DNA of 64,000 nucleotides, from positions 1,302,001-1,366,000 of the forward strand of contig OZ176051.1 in the NCBI GenBank assembly GCA_964247055.1. Direction: 5' to 3'. The position numbers were made by a program, and so were the translations under genes. The notes below the pieces were generated by a model. That model ran no database searches, was not told the origin of the DNA, and was given only the letters and a program-made list of their open reading frames with translations. Positions 1 through 12,960 of the stretch are shown one piece after another (the stretch's first letter is position 1; every line of letters starts with the position of its first letter). This DNA comes from Paragordius varius. Lineage: Eukaryota > Nematomorpha.

Positions 1-185
1 TGAAAACTGCTATAAATTCATTGCTAATCAAATTATTTGAACAGTCTACGGATGTAACCACAGAACTTACAAATGTAAATCTTATCGATGATTCGACTGA
101 AATTTCTTCCAGAAAATTTAACAGTTGGTGGCTTTTTACAGAATGTTATTTCAATAATCCGTTGTATACCATGAATATGCATTAA
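1..185 (+). CDS. Gene A1, 3' end only, unknown protein
   Basis: The last ~61 codons of gene A, from an internal LKTAINS segment to the C-terminal TMNMH and the TAA at 183-185; the rest lies left of the window. No change breaks the visible part. An AATAAA lies about 23 bp after the stop, and the M1 stop codon on the other strand is 51 bp away. See A3 for the full protein. Whether A1 is intact upstream cannot be seen. Confidence 0.7.
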   Translation, partial: KTAINSLLIKLFEQSTDVTTELTNVNLIDDSTEISSRKFNSWWLFTECYFNNPLYTMNMH

Positions 186-1795
186 GTGATATTTTCTGGA
201 TTTTTTAATAAAACAATTACTAAACACAACATTTATTATTTACAAGGGCACGGTCTAGAAACCAAAGGTTTTTGTCTATATCGAGAACAGATGCTATCAT
301 CAATAAAATCTTTTAGCGACGGGTCTTTGACACAAAAAACTGACCGATACTGTAATGTTGGGCTGAAATATAGAGAGGATTCATTTTTCGAATGGTATGA
401 TGAAAAAGTTGTATTAACGTCTTTTGTTGTTTCGCGGCAGAAACAAGGTTGCCAGTATCCTAACCACCAAAAAGGGAGACAAGTAAAATTATTGCATTTT
501 CGGGATAAAGTTGCTTTAGGTTTTGGTTGAGGACAAAGTTTATCACTCACTTTGAGTCCAGATATGGAATTGGCACAAAAATAAGCCTTATTTTGTGTGC
601 CCATTTTGTTGTTATTAGAATTTTCAAAACTACATTTTTTATTGCATGGACTCCAATCAGTTAATGCCCAGATGTATGATGTGTTGGTGGGATCATTGGA
701 ATTTAAACTTTTGTTTGGCTTTACAGATTTGTGATAATAGTTGACAGATATATTGATCGAAACATTTAACTGAGTAATAAGAACATAAACGATCATATCT
801 TTTTCGAGTGGACCCACGATTGAAATTAATTCTTGATGACTTTTTTTGGTTGAAGTATAGTTATAAACTACGGCTTTTACTGCTGATGAGGTTTTTACCC
901 TATGTACCCCAAACCAGGTGATTGTTAAATTGCCATTAAGCATATATTCAGCATCCTGTGCATAAGTCAGAGCTAAATAATTAGCATTCTCACTCATTTC
1001 TTGAACGGTTATTTGTGTTGCATCTTTTGGAATGGTTGCTACACTCAAATACGAGCTTGCATTGTTCTCCAAAAAACTATCCTCAACCTGACTCGTGTTA
1101 AGAAAAACATAATTTTCCACTTTTTTGCAATTTTTATTGCCTCCATCACAGATGAGACAATTATCTTTCTTAGCTCGGCTCTCGAGTCTTCGATCGCAAG
1201 CTATCGGATGACAACGCCCTTCTATACAAACACCATCTATAAACAAACGAATCATTGAGATAAAAAGAAATAGTTATTAGGTTTAAAGAGTTTCCTATTA
1301 TCTATTTTGATTAAAACTGGCGGAGTTCAAGATAATCGTTTATTTTACTTATGCACCGTTTACTCGATTAAAAAAATATATTTTTAACCAATATTTGTAA
1401 TGTATTTGCAAAATAACTTTTACTTACTGTATTCGATATCACTTTTAATTTCTAGTGGCGTGTGTTCGAAATTAACACTACCCATATTACACAAAGTCCC
1501 ATCTCGTAAACTGTGAGCATATGAATCGATCATTTCTAAGCTAACATTTTTCGTAATATTTGGATGTGAAATTAAACTTTGCGATTCATTTAGTTTTTCT
1601 TCGTTTGGCACGGATGATTGATATTCCGATTGAATATTTTTGCAGTTTAAATGACAGGCAGGTGCGCCATACATAATGGTTTGATAGTCAAAAATCCAAG
1701 TAGAATTGCATATTCCTTTAATTTTACATCCATACTCCTGACATTGGTAATTGGGATTGTATTCGTCTTAAATATATTGCAATTGATAATGAATT

Positions 1796-2088
1796 AACAA
1801 TAAAAATGGAAACTATACGGACAAAATATAAAAATATAAAGACATAATTTTTTTCAAAAGACAACCATGCTTTTTAAACCTAAATTTATCCTAAAAAAAG
1901 CATTTAATTAAATCGTAAAATAAATAATTGACTGTGTTACCAATTTACATTTCTATATTATACTTTATAGTTTAAAACAATAAATTCTATTTTAAAAAAA
2001 TCAAGATTAAAAAAGTATGGTTGTTTTTTTCAAAAAAATATTTGTCTTATTTTCACGTTTTGTCCGTATAATTGCAATTTTTACTTTA
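1796..2088. mobile_element. TE-2 copy in M1 intron 7
   Basis: Arms intact (ACGGACAAAAT and its inverse), terminal CAGT eroded to CAAT on the left and CTTT on the right. Confidence 0.68.
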
Positions 2089-2593
2089 AAGCTGTTGATA
2101 TAAAAATGTTTTGCCAGTCCAAAATAACACTTTTGAAAATTTTATATTTTTATACTATATATAAGTTGAATTAAACATCAAATATAAAAATATAGATTAT
2201 AATATATTTCGATTCATCAGATACAAATTTATTGTCGACCCTAAAAATAATAATATCATTATTTAAGAATTCAGGTTATTTCCCTTGCAAAGTGCTTATG
2301 AGCCTTAATATACGACAATTCCCCTATTCCAACTCTAATCTGAACGAAAATTTATTACTTTTAATAGGATTAACGTATGGTGCAAAATAAAAATATCTGT
2401 TTTTTTAAAATAATATTTAGATAAAAAAATTAACTTTTATTATTTATTATGTTTGCATAATATTACCTTCATACTCATTTTCTTTCTTACAATCCCTTAA
2501 GTTGCAAGTTTTATAGCGAGTTTTTCGACCAACACAAAAGGTCCCATCGTTTGTCGGACTTTATTAATTTATAAGACATTAAAACTTCAAATA

Positions 2594-2856
2594 TACCATT
2601 TACAGAAATTCACCTTCAAACAATTCAAATTCATTCTAAAATTAAAAAAATACCTATATTTTTTAAATTTTTTTTTAAAAAAAAAGTTTAAAATTAATAT
2701 AAACTGAAAAAAATAATAAACTATGTCATAAGATAATTTTCTCATTTATGATGAGTTATATTAGCCCGATAACACATAATTTATTTTCAGGGTGAATTTG
2801 AATTGTTCAAGGGTGAATTTAAAATGTTTTAGGGTAAATTTGAATTGTAAATGGTA
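2594..2856. mobile_element. TE-1 copy in M1 intron 6
   Basis: TACCATTTACAG and TTGTAAATGGTA ends; right arm has three GGGTGAATTTGAATTG-type repeats. Flanked by TA on both sides. Confidence 0.78.
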
Positions 2857-3802
2857 TATTACAAATTCTGATCATACAAAAAGCATATCAAAAAAATTGA
2901 TTTTTTATTACATATTGTTTTAAGATATTTTTATCGAAATATTACTTTGTACATTAGAGGCCCTTAAATTGGAAATTATTGTAAATATAAAAATACCATA
3001 TTAATCAAATTAGAAAACATAAATGATAAAAAAATTATCACCAAAACAATTTATCTTAATTTTCCTAAACCATAAATAATTTACGTGGGATTATCACATG
3101 CCCGAGTTGATTTGGAAAGACCTATACCACAAGATTTACTACACGGAGTCCAAGGGCCCCAATGTCCCCAATTACCTATTTGCTGGAAAGTTTTATCATT
3201 AAGGCGTCTGAGATTTTGAGTTACTGCAATACATTCCTTGTTATAACACCATTTATTAACTCCACAATAGGTCCCATCCTCAACCATTTTCATTTTACTG
3301 ATGCATTTACCATTCACTTTACACCAGAGTGTACCACTGCATATATCCTGTTTTAGTTATCAATCAAAAGTGAGAAATTTTGAGCAAATTTACAGATAAT
3401 TAAGCGGTAATATTTCATATTATTTTATGTTATGTAAAATATTGCTAGTCATTTTTAACTCATAATCAAAATTATGAATTATATCAGACCTAAAATCTTT
3501 TAAAATACTATAATATATTTGATATAAAATATAAGGGTTTTTAGTAATCTACTCTTGTAATTTAGCTTTATATTTGTAAATATTCATAATTGTGTTAAAA
3601 TTAAATTATGTACAAATAATATATATATTAATGAGTATATCTCTAAAATAGGAGTTATCTAAACAACAAAATTTAAATTAAGAGAAAAATAAATTACCAC
3701 CTTTTGGGACAAAATAATCAATTATCATAATAATTATGACCTATAAATTAATCAAATAAAAATTGAAATATGAAAGGCTTATATCTGTGGACGAACTTTG
3801 AG

Positions 3803-4798
3803 TCTGTATATTTATAAAAATGGAAAATGCTGGCTGTGTGATCTGTTTCCCGAAAACCGGTGGACCCATTCAAATCCAAATATCGAAATAATTTTTAATG
3901 AATGCCTTGACAATAGCTTCGCCCCTTTTTGTAGGGCCCCGGTTTGGGTCAACCCCGTGTAAAAAACGGGTTTTTTAAAAAACATGTCCACAAAAACCGT
4001 GTCTTTGAGAAAATTTTCCGGAAAACTTGTTGGACTATTCGATTTTAAATAAAATTTTTTTTACTTATTTTCGATTGCGCCGAACATAGTCGGCTGGCTT
4101 TTTTAATTTAGGCCCGTTTTTTCTCGCTCACCCCGTAAAATGCCATTTTTTTCAAAAAACAAAGTCCACAAAAATAATTTTTTGATTTTATTTTTCGATT
4201 AAGGTATGAGACCGTTAAAATTCAATATAACCATGTATTCCCTCTTAAAAGGCAAAAAATTTAGTCAAGAGTTTCTATCATGATAGCTGCTGGGTAGGAA
4301 ACTACCTGCGAAAAACTGATTCGTCATATCGAAATAGCGTGCTTTTGGGGCTAAATTTCAGAAAACCTATGAGGCCATATGGGTTTAATAGCTGCTCAAA
4401 GTATTACTCTTAAAAAGTCAAAAATTTTAGTCGAGCGGATTTTTCGAATTAGCTGTTAAATAGGCCCTTTGCTCTCTAAAAAATGCGCTATCATTGAACT
4501 ATTATTTAGTTTTGAAGCCATTTTTCCATAAACTATTAGGAATGAATCATGATTCCAGGTATAAAGGCAAAAGTACTAACTACATTTTTATATTGTCCTC
4601 TTAGTATGGGGCTACCCGCCTACAACTGCGCCATCATATCGATACAGCATGCCTTTGGCAAATTTCAGATTATGAGACCATCTGAATCATTTTCGTGCCG
4701 CATAACATTGCTTATAAAATCGAAAATGCCCCCCCCCCCCCCCCCCAGAAGTCCGAAGGACTTACTCGGGCTGCGTAGCAGCACTAGATTTACGCTAG
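3803..4798. mobile_element. TE-4, non-autonomous Helitron in M1 intron 5
   Basis: 996 bp, TC start and CTAG end at the same intron position as in units 5 and 6. One hairpin arm is damaged (CACTAG for CACGAG). Contains a run of about 17 C. Confidence 0.83.
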
Positions 4799-6836
4799 TA
4801 CTCATATATATATAAATCAAATTTATCTTTTTAAGTCAGAAATATTAATCTATACTTCTATACCGGGACAGTATGTGGTATTTCGTAATCCCATGTTCAA
4901 TCGGCATTGGTGATCTAGGTTGTATTGTGTTCCCAAAAAATCGGTGGCTATTTTGGCTTGCAAAACTTGATCGTACGGTTTTAAGTGGAAAATAGTAAAG
5001 TTTCGATAGATATCTTGAAATATTGAAGGCGTATTTATAGAGTCTAGGGTTACATTTTTTAAGATAAGATTTAATTTTTTTTCTTGTCCATTCACAGTTT
5101 TCAAATGTTGAATCAAATGTTGGGACAAATTTTTTTAATAAGTTTCTGTGTCGATGACTGTCACGTATTGAATAAAGGGTTCAATATATAATAACATTGA
5201 CTCCTTTTCTATAATAGTTTTTGGTGGATGGGAGGAGGACATATTTTCGCTATTTGCCTTTAAACAATCTGCATTTTGTTTTTGAATGAAACCGGTTAAC
5301 TCTTGGTAACTACAGTTGGACCATATAAGATCGGCCTCTAAACTTTGGGGTAACTGAGAATCCATAATGTATGGCATTTTTTTGGATTCATTATTTTGCT
5401 TTTTTTGACTTCGATTAACATTGTGCCTTAAACAAAATTCCATTGTATCATGTTTCATACCTAATCTAACAACAACAATAGATGTAAATAATTTTTTTCA
5501 AAAAAAATAATTTCAGTTAAGACCGATAAATGCAAAAAGGTTAATTTTTGATTTATTATTTTGGATGTCATATTTTACAATAAAACTTTTGTTGTAGATA
5601 AATTATTTTTTGTTATAAAGTATTAAATCAGCATTTAATATTGTCATGAAATAAATCCTATGTTTGGATACACAACAACTACTTTATTTATATTCATAAA
5701 GTGGTTTTTCCTAAAAACGCAAAATTATCTTAGAAAGATCATCTCTTAGTCATTTAGACTGGGATTCCTGAAGTAAAATACAGAATTTTTGCCCTTTGTA
5801 TTTAAAGTATTTGGTATTTTCTTAAGCATCTTGTTAATTTTCTTTTGCTCAAAAATATTCCCCCCCCCCTCCAAAATATTTATTTCCTATCTCAAGTTTA
5901 AATAAAGTAAAAAAAGGAAATAATGTGTACAAATGTCCGATTTCATGTGCAATGGTGAATGCTGTGCTTAGTCCAGTATCTTCTGCAATGACACAACTCC
6001 TCCCATTCTGACAAATGGAACCGACTTCGGCCATCCCTAAAGTATTACAAGGCGTGTAATTTTGAGCGCATAAATCTAATCTAGTACAAATTATGCAACA
6101 TATTTAAGAATGTGAAATCAACTTTTCATTTATTGAACAAACATTTTTTAAAATATAATTGTTCAGTTTATTTACCGCATTTCTATGTTAAAATTGCAAA
6201 AAATAATTCTATGAAGGAAAAAATACTTTGTTAACATGATGGCCACATGATAAGATGGAACCAACTGACTTTTATTGAATAATGTGTATTGCCAAGCACA
6301 GAAGCTTTTTAAGTAATCATCAGCATTGATTGTCATATTAACGGATTTAGGCTAAATGTTATACAATTTAAACTCTGATTATAAAATAATTTTAATAAAA
6401 AATTTAAAAATTACGATTGTCTTCAAATGTATCATAGAGTTCCATTCTATGGTAAGAGGGAATCCAAAACTTAAACGTTTAAATATGGAATCAACCTTTA
6501 TGTATAAATAATGTTCATTTCATAAAAATATTAATCGAAATAAAAAAACCAAAACCAGAATGGATTTAGGAAAGTTGGAATTGTTTATGTTATATAAAAA
6601 CTAAAAATTTACCGGAGTATATGTAGATATTAACTCACCGAATGCATCAAAGTATATATGTAAGCTTCAACATCATAGTTTTTGTAATGCAAAACAAAAG
6701 ATTGTTCAGTAAAAACTATGGCTTTGATTATCATCGCCTCTAACATTGTGGATGTGATGTGGGACGCTGAATCTTCTGTAATAGAATTAGCGTAGATTAT
6801 ATAAAAACATTGCAAACTAAAAAGCAGAAATTGCAT

Positions 6837-7167
6837 TTTTAAATACTTTTAACATAATGTAAAAGATATTTTTCTTACAATGGCATCGCACCAAATGTTA
6901 TTCAGAATATGCTGCATAAACTTAATGCTTGCTTTAATTAATAAAAATATTCGATGGCTCATATTTCCATACTTATGCCTATATGAAAAGTATTTACTAT
7001 ATTTATATCTACATTGATATAAAAGTTAATTGTTTATATCAAACAAAATAACATTAATTTGAGTGTGGGAAATGGAAGTTAGTATGATGGTGAGAAGTTG
7101 ACTGTTTTATTGAAAACGCAAAACTCAGTTTGAGTAAATTTACACTTGTTTTGTCGTACAATTTGAG
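6837..7167. promoter_or_regulatory. Shared M1/B1 intergenic region, candidate bidirectional promoter
   Basis: 331 bp separate the M1 and B1 start codons, which point away from each other. The part next to B is conserved in all units: a block with AATTTGAGTGTGGGAAATG, a GTTGACTG, and a palindromic GTAAATTTAC about 35 bp before the B ATG. In unit 1 the CpG-bearing CGCGTTACGCAG seen in other units is degraded. Promoter function is inferred from the head-to-head arrangement only. Confidence 0.5.
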
Positions 7168-7348
7168 ATGGAAACAGGTAATAATGAAATGGGGAATGAA
7201 CAAAAAAGACCTCCGATCCTACCTCCCCCATATAAGGAAGAAATTGAAGCTCAAGCTCCAAAGTTGGAAAACAATAATGGAGCCATTATATATCCAAATA
7301 CTACCCAATTAATAACGCAAAATCAAACATCGGCTGCCTTTCAGAATG
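7168..7348 (+). CDS. Gene B1 exon 1, PPPY-containing N-terminal fragment
   Basis: Codes for 60 residues plus one base starting METGNNEMGN, rich in Pro, Asn and Gln, with a PPPY motif at about residues 19-22. The ATG follows the conserved TTTGAG block. A donor (AATG then GTTTTT) would join to exon 2, but in this unit the exon 2 acceptor is gone and only about 15 bp of exon 2 remain near 7391, followed by unrelated sequence. If the transcript is not spliced, a TAA at 7357-7359 ends a 63-residue peptide. PPxY motifs bind WW domains, e.g. of Nedd4-type ubiquitin ligases; LITAF-like proteins have such an N-terminus, but no LITAF domain is visible. Function unknown. Confidence 0.55.
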
Positions 7349-7910
7349 GTTTTTTATAATAAAATCAATTAATATCTTTTTTTTTCTAATACCATCATTG
7401 CATTATTTATGGAAAAGTGCTAATATTTAAGAAAGTGCATATAAAATATGCTAAAATTATCAATTCCGTGAGCCAGAAAAAATTTTGATTATCGAAAATA
7501 TTTTAAAAATAATTAAATATTTATCTTTTATAAGTTTTCAAATCTTCGTTTTACTTAAAATAATAAACGCTAATGGTTCCACTATTAAAACATGTATAGA
7601 GTTTTCATCATAAATTTATTTCAACTGTAATGTTGATTAATAAAAACAATATGTTAAATTGTATATATAAACATCTTCCCATTTTATTTGCAAATGAACT
7701 CCTCAAATGCGTATGATAAAATACAAGTGTTTCAAGGGCAATCTTTATCAATTTTAGTACCGGGCTCAATATATAGAAAAATCCATATAAATAAGATACG
7801 TGTCACGAGTTTAAAAAACTTCAAAAAAGCATATTGTATTGATTGCTTATCTTTGTGTACCTTAATTTATTAATTTTGGATTGATCAAAATAATTTCCGT
7901 AAAATTGAAT

Positions 7911-8070
7911 TGGGTGGCAAAAAAATGTTACACTCATAAGCAAAAGACCTGACTTAAGTGTTTTTTTATCACCAATCTTCAAGTGTACACTTGATGGGTT
8001 AAGTGAAGTTGTTCAACTTCCCACGCTTGACTTAGAAGTCAAGTGCCACTTTTTTATCATGCCATCCAAT
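7911..8070. mobile_element. TE-6 copy, weak TIR element
   Basis: Begins TGGGTGGCAAAAAAATG and ends with CATGCCATCCA, giving short imperfect inverted ends (TGGGTGGCA). Inside are inverted pairs such as CTTAAGTG/CACTTGA. No target duplication can be made out. Class unresolved. Confidence 0.4.
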
Positions 8071-8841
8071 GTATGCATAGTTAAACATATGGATGGTGAA
8101 GATAGCGAGGAGCATCTTGAAGCTTCATTCCAAAAAATATCACTAACAGTTGCTATGAACTGCATATAAAAAGCAAAAAAAATGAATTTTTTGGTGTGGG
8201 CTCTGAAAGTCGCAAATTTTCGCTCTTCTAAAATGGGCTACTTTTCTTAAAATAAAATATCAACTAAAATATTTTCATAGCATAGTTTTATCAAAAATTA
8301 ATTTTTGGAAAACTTTGTTGAACCATACCTTAATTATATTGAGGTATTATGGAAACGGTATAAAAACGCTTTAAAACATTATAAAACACATTCTAAATTA
8401 GATAATGCTTAACATTTTTTCCCCTAAGAATTTTAGTACAAAGCGTTTGCTTAAATTTTAGTACAAAGCGTTTGCTTAAATTTTTGTAAAAAACACATAT
8501 TTGCTTTATCTTAAAGACTTGGTTCCTGTGGTGTATTACTAACAATCATTTTTTATAAAACTAACATACTAAAACTAAGTTTTGTTAGTGGCTCTGGTTA
8601 AACCGCGGTCATAAAAATTTAACAATCCATATAAAACCATTAAATTTTTCGGTTTTTATGGTGGAGCGCTTTTTAAAATAGAATTGTTTTCTAAATTTTT
8701 TTCTCCGAAACTTTGATTGAAACAGACCCAAACCTAAATTATAATTTATCCAAATATTGACATCATAATTATATATATTTTTATTCTTTTCATCTTTTAG
8801 ATTAAATTTTAGATATATGGCTTTGTAATTTTATTCATGAG

Positions 8842-8980
8842 TCGAAGGCTATGAACACACTTATGATTTTATCGATTGAACAGGATGGCATAAAGAAATT
8901 TTTGATTATGGCAATGATTATTATAATTCAAAAATATCAATATTCAATATATTAACGTGCGGGAGGTGGCTAAAATGAAA
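8842..8980 (+). pseudogene. Decayed exon upstream of A2
   Basis: Homologous to the open 47-codon exon at 17818-17960, but with an in-frame stop (GATTGA) and small deletions. The candidate acceptor ATGAG is retained. Confidence 0.45.
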
Positions 8981-9537
8981 TATATAAAATTTTAATATAA
9001 TCTACACAGATTGATAAACTTTGCTATTGCTAGATTAGTAAGTTTTTTACCCATAATTAAGGGATATTTGACCTTCCAAATTTAAAAATATATCAACGGA
9101 ATGGCGCATATATAAATGAAATGTAAGACTATAACTAAAAACCTATATGCTTTTTTGGTAAATTGTATAAAAATATTATAAAAGCTTTTAGATAAATAAG
9201 ACATAATGACGTTACTAGAGGTGTTAATTATTAAAACATTTATTTTTGACATGCGACAATTAAAATACATATTATTTGACGTCTTGCGATAGTTTTCGAC
9301 AATTATACATCCATGTATCTATGAATATTTTAATAATTTAATTCCCATGATATAACCCAAGAGACATCCATGAATTTGTATTAATATGATTAAAAACAAG
9401 AGTCGCCATAATATAATTTTTATTTAATCGGTATAGATCTTTGATCAGCACTATTAATCACACCGGAAATAATATGTATGCTAGTTTTAAATTTTCGCTA
9501 TTATTTAGATTAATTAAATGAAAGATTTTTATAAATA

Positions 9538-9790
9538 ACTCCACCCCTCAAATTCCCCCTCGAAATTCTTACCCTCAAATAAATTATATGTTTTTTAAGA
9601 TTAAAATTTGCCTATATTTTATATATTTTTGAAAAATATTATGTTTTAAATTAAAATAATATTGAAAAATAAAAAACTATGCCGCTTTCATATTAATAAG
9701 TTATAGTAGTTTGAAAGCACATTTAAGGGTGAATTTGAATTGGAGGGTGAATAATAATTGTTCAAAGGTGAATTTGAACTGTAAATGGTA
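9538..9790. mobile_element. TE-1 copy upstream of A2
   Basis: The right end is intact (GGTGAATTTGAACTGTAAAT then GGTA); the left end is eroded, with only AAATTC-CCCT-type repeats left. It lies 62 bp before the A2 start codon. Confidence 0.65.
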
Positions 9791-9852
9791 TAATTTTAAA
9801 AATTTACTGTTAATATATAATTTTATAAGAACGTATTTACTATTTTAGAATT

Positions 9853-10408
9853 ATGAGTTTTGACAATTTAACATTGGTCGCGTTGAGTTCAATACCGTAT
9901 TGGTATGGGGTAGGGGAGGTGAAATATTGTTTTTATGAAAAAAGACATTACAAATATTCACTTCAACAATATTATTCATGGCGCCCAGATACTTTGGAAT
10001 GGGAAAGAATTGTTTTAACCGAAGATCAGCTGATGAAAAAAATTGAACCCTTTTATAGTCATTATATTTTACATATAAAATAGACAGAAATTAGAGAAAT
10101 CATATACAGTAATAGTTATAAGGAACACGATTATTCAAATGTTGATGGTAATGATGATAGGAATAAAGTTGCAAACATCATAAAAGAATATGTTGAAAAA
10201 TACAAAGCCATGCAGATATGAATTGAAAACTGCTATAAGTTCATTGCCAATCAAATTATTTGAACAGTCTACGGATGTAACCACAGAACTTACAAATGTA
10301 ATTCTTATCGATGATTCGACTGAAATTTCTTTCAGAAAATTTAACAGTTGGTGGCTTTTTACAGAATGTTATTTCAATAATCCGTTGTATACCATGAATA
10401 TGCATTAA
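9853..10408 (+). pseudogene. Gene A2, broken copy
   Basis: Starts like the other copies (MSFDNLTLVALSSIPYWY) and stays open for 76 codons. Then a two-base change turns the TAT-CCA pair into TAG-ACA at 10081, an extra GAT codon is inserted at about 10152, and two bases are lost near 10219 (CAGATATGAA in place of CAGAATAATGAA). The last 63 codons then match the usual C-terminus to TMNMH. Two independent disabling changes make a functional full-length product unlikely. Confidence 0.8.
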
Positions 10409-12034
10409 GAGATATTTTCAGGATTTTTTAATAAAACAATTACTAAACACAACATTTATTATTTACAAGGGCACAATCTAGAAACCAAAGGTTTTTGTCT
10501 ATATCGAGAACATATGCTATCATCAATTAAATCTTTTAACGAGGGGTCTTTAACACAAAAAACTGACCGATACTGTAATGTTGGGCTGAAATATAGAGAG
10601 GATTCGTTTTTCGAATGGTATGATGGAATAGTTGTATTAGCTTCCTTTGTTGTTTCGCGGCAGAAACAAGGTTGCCAGTATCCTAACCACCAAAATGGGA
10701 GACAAGTAAAATTATTGCATTTTCGGGATAAAGTTGCTTTGGGTTTTGGTTGAGGACAAAGTTTATCGCTCACTTTGAGTCCAGATATGGAATTGGCACA
10801 AAAATAAGCCTTACTTTGTGTGCCACCCCATTTGTTGTTATTAGAATTTTCAAAAGTACATTTTTTATTGCATGGACTCCAATCAGTTAATGTCCAGGCG
10901 TATGATGCGTTGGTTGGATCATTGTAATTTAAACTTATGTTTGACTTTACAGATTTGTGATAATAGGTGATAGATATATTGATCGAAACATTTAACTGAG
11001 TAATAATAACATTAACGATCAGATCTTTTTCGAGTGGACCCAAGATAGAAATAAATTCTTGCTGACTTTTTTCAGTTGAAGTATAGTTATAAACTACGGC
11101 TTTTACAGCTGATGAGGTTTTTACCCTATGCACCCCAAACCAGGTGATTGTTAAATTGCCATTAAGCATATATTCGGCATCCTGTGCATAAGTCAGCGCT
11201 AGTTAATTAGCATTCTCACTCATTTCTTGAATGGTTATTTGTGTTGCATCTTTTGGAATGGTTGCTACACTCAAATACGAGCTTGCATTGTTCTCCAAAA
11301 AACTATTCTCAACTTGACTTGTGTTTAGAAAAACATAATTTTCCACTTTTTTGCAATTTTTATTGCGTCCATCACAGATGAGACAATTATCTTTCTTAGC
11401 TCGGCTCTCGAGTCGTCGATCGCAAGCTATCGGATGACAACGCCCTTCTATACAAACACCATCTATATATATAAAACAAACGAATTATTTAAGATAAAAA
11501 AATAATAATAAGCTTAAAGAGTTTCCTATTATCCAGCTTTTGTCAAATAAAACTGTCAGAGTTCAAGATAATCGTTTATTTTACTTATGCACCGTTTACC
11601 CCATAAAAAAATAGTATTTTTAATCAATATTTGTAATATAATTGCAAAATAACTTTTACTTACTGTATTCGATATCATTTTTAATATCTAGTGGCGTGTG
11701 TTCAAAACTAGCAATGTCCATATTACACAATGTCCCATCTCGTAAACTGTGAGCGTAGGAATCAATCATTTCTAAGCTAACATTTTTCGTAATATTTGGA
11801 TGTGAAATTAAACTTTGAGATTCATTTAGTTTTTCCTGGTTTGGCACGGATGATTGATATTGCGATTGAATATTTTTGCAGTTTAAATGACAGGCAGGCG
11901 CGCCATACATGATGGTTTGATAGTCAAAAATCCAAGTTGAATTGCATATTCCTTTAACTTTACATCCATACTCCTGGCATTGGTAATTGGGATTGTATTC
12001 TGCTTAAATATATTGTAATTGATTATGAGTTAAT

Positions 12035-12186
12035 TACAGTAAAAATGGAAATTTTACGGACAAAATGTAACAATATATAGACAATTTTTTTTAAAAAATC
12101 AAGATGGAAAAAGTATGGTTGTTTTTTAGAAAAAAATATTTGTCTTATTTTCACGTTTTGTCCGTTTAATTTCAATTTTTACTGTA
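12035..12186. mobile_element. TE-2 copy in M2 intron 7, shortened
   Basis: TACAGTAAAAATGG and CAATTTTTACTGTA ends with the centre deleted, about half the usual length. Confidence 0.7.
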
Positions 12187-12715
12187 AAGCTGTTGATATA
12201 AAAATGTTTTGCCAGAGTTCCAATAATAACACTTCTGATTATAATAATGTTTTTATACAATTATATATAAGTTGAATTTAGCACCAAATAAGAAAAATAT
12301 AGATTATGATATATTTCAATGCCATTAGATACAAATTTATCGTTTACCCTAAATATAATATTATCAATATTTTGAGAATTTAGGTTATTCCCTTCTTGCA
12401 AAGTGCTAGGATGCGCTTTAATATACGACAATTCCCCTATTCCGACTCTAATCTGAACGAAAATTAATTACTTTTAATATGATTAACGTATTGTGCAAAA
12501 TATAAATATCTGTTTTTTTTTCAATAATATTTACCTAAAAAAACTTAACTTTTATTAATTATTATGTTTTCATAATATTACCTTCATACTCATTTTCTTT
12601 CTTACAATCCCTTAAGTTGCATGTTTTATAGCGGGTTTTTCGACCAACACAAAAGGTCCCATCGTTTGTCGGACTTTATTAATTTATTAGATATGATACA
12701 ATATAACTTCAAATA

Positions 12716-12960
12716 TACCATTTGCAGTTCAAATTCACCCTTAAGCAATTCAAATTCACCCTGTTTTTTAAGATTAAAAATTACCTATATTTTTTTATAT
12801 TTTTTAAAAATGGAATTTCGTTTAAAATTAATATAATACTGAAAAATATAAGCCACAAAGATACATTTTATATTGATAATGAGTTATATTTTCAGAAGAC
12901 ATAATTCATTTTTAGGGTGAATTTGAATTGTTCGGGGGTGAATTTGAATTTCAAATGGTA
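12716..12960. mobile_element. TE-1 copy in M2 intron 6
   Basis: TACCATTTGCAGTTC left, TTTCAAATGGTA right, two to three arm repeats each side. Confidence 0.76.

Larger units (their letters stand above)
236..6836 (-). pseudogene. Gene M1, ADAMTS-type metalloprotease, nine exons, one nonsense codon
   Basis: Exons 5' to 3': 6639-6836, 6415-6495, 6227-6351, 5931-6080, 4856-5465, 3085-3347, 2467-2558, 1428-1766, 236-1236. Domain order is as described for M3. One disabling change is visible: in exon 5 a GAA codon has become TAA, splitting the exon at about 5139 after the zinc motif and Met-turn, so a product would stop early in the region following the catalytic domain. The exon 8 acceptor has also changed: the CAG used elsewhere is ACG, and only an AAG three bases upstream remains, which would add one codon in frame. 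Exon 9 is fully open, with one residue deleted near the second TSP1. Probably a young pseudogene; a truncated, still catalytic product is possible. Confidence 0.85.
7360..9537. other. B1-A2 intergenic region
   Basis: Holds no convincing intact gene. In order: exon 2 stub (about 7391), a block shared only with unit 3 (7400-7900), TE-6 (7911-8070), an 8.1-8.4 kb block shared with unit 3, a local direct duplication of about 29 bp at 8430-8480 (TTTAGTACAAAGCGTTTGCT), a palindromic block found in all units around 8590-8665 (CCGGTTTTTATGG with its inverted partner CCATATAAAACC), a decayed exon (8842-8980) and plain AT-rich sequence. Confidence 0.7.
1..9790. repeat. Tandem unit 1 (left end cut)
   Basis: First repeat unit of the array: A1 3' part, M1, B1, then the B-A intergenic block. 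Unit borders are drawn by me at the right end of the TE-1 copy that sits about 60 bp before each gene A; any other fixed point would serve. The A-to-A period is 8966, 9706, 10600, 10128 and 11104 bp for units 2-6. The differences are explained mainly by transposon insertions and deletions. Confidence 0.93.

Noticed and set aside
186-530. Open frame on the + strand opposite M1 exon 9, repeated in other units
   Set aside because: It is the antisense shadow of the strongly coding exon 9; residues follow the complement of the spacer and TSP1 codons and differ freely between copies.
1001-1258. Second + strand frame opposite exon 9 with a hydrophobic stretch
   Set aside because: Also antisense to the spacer coding sequence, ends in intron 8 of M, and shows no start context or splice logic.
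4730-4810. Run of C followed by hairpins read as a tRNA-derived SINE or LINE tail
   Set aside because: No A/B box promoter or poly-A tail; the hairpins sit just before CTAG and empty sites show no target duplication, which fits a Helitron 3' end instead.
6837-6900. Splice donor (ATTGTAAGA) just upstream of M exon 1 as evidence of an upstream prodomain exon
   Set aside because: The nearest usable AG is about 30 bp away, too short for an intron, and no long frame precedes it before gene B.
7168-10408. Genes B and A as one spliced gene
   Set aside because: Exon 3 of B6 ends in phase 0 and reading gene A's exon from the nearby TTTTAG in phase 0 meets a stop at once; A has its own ATG and the distance varies with transposon content.
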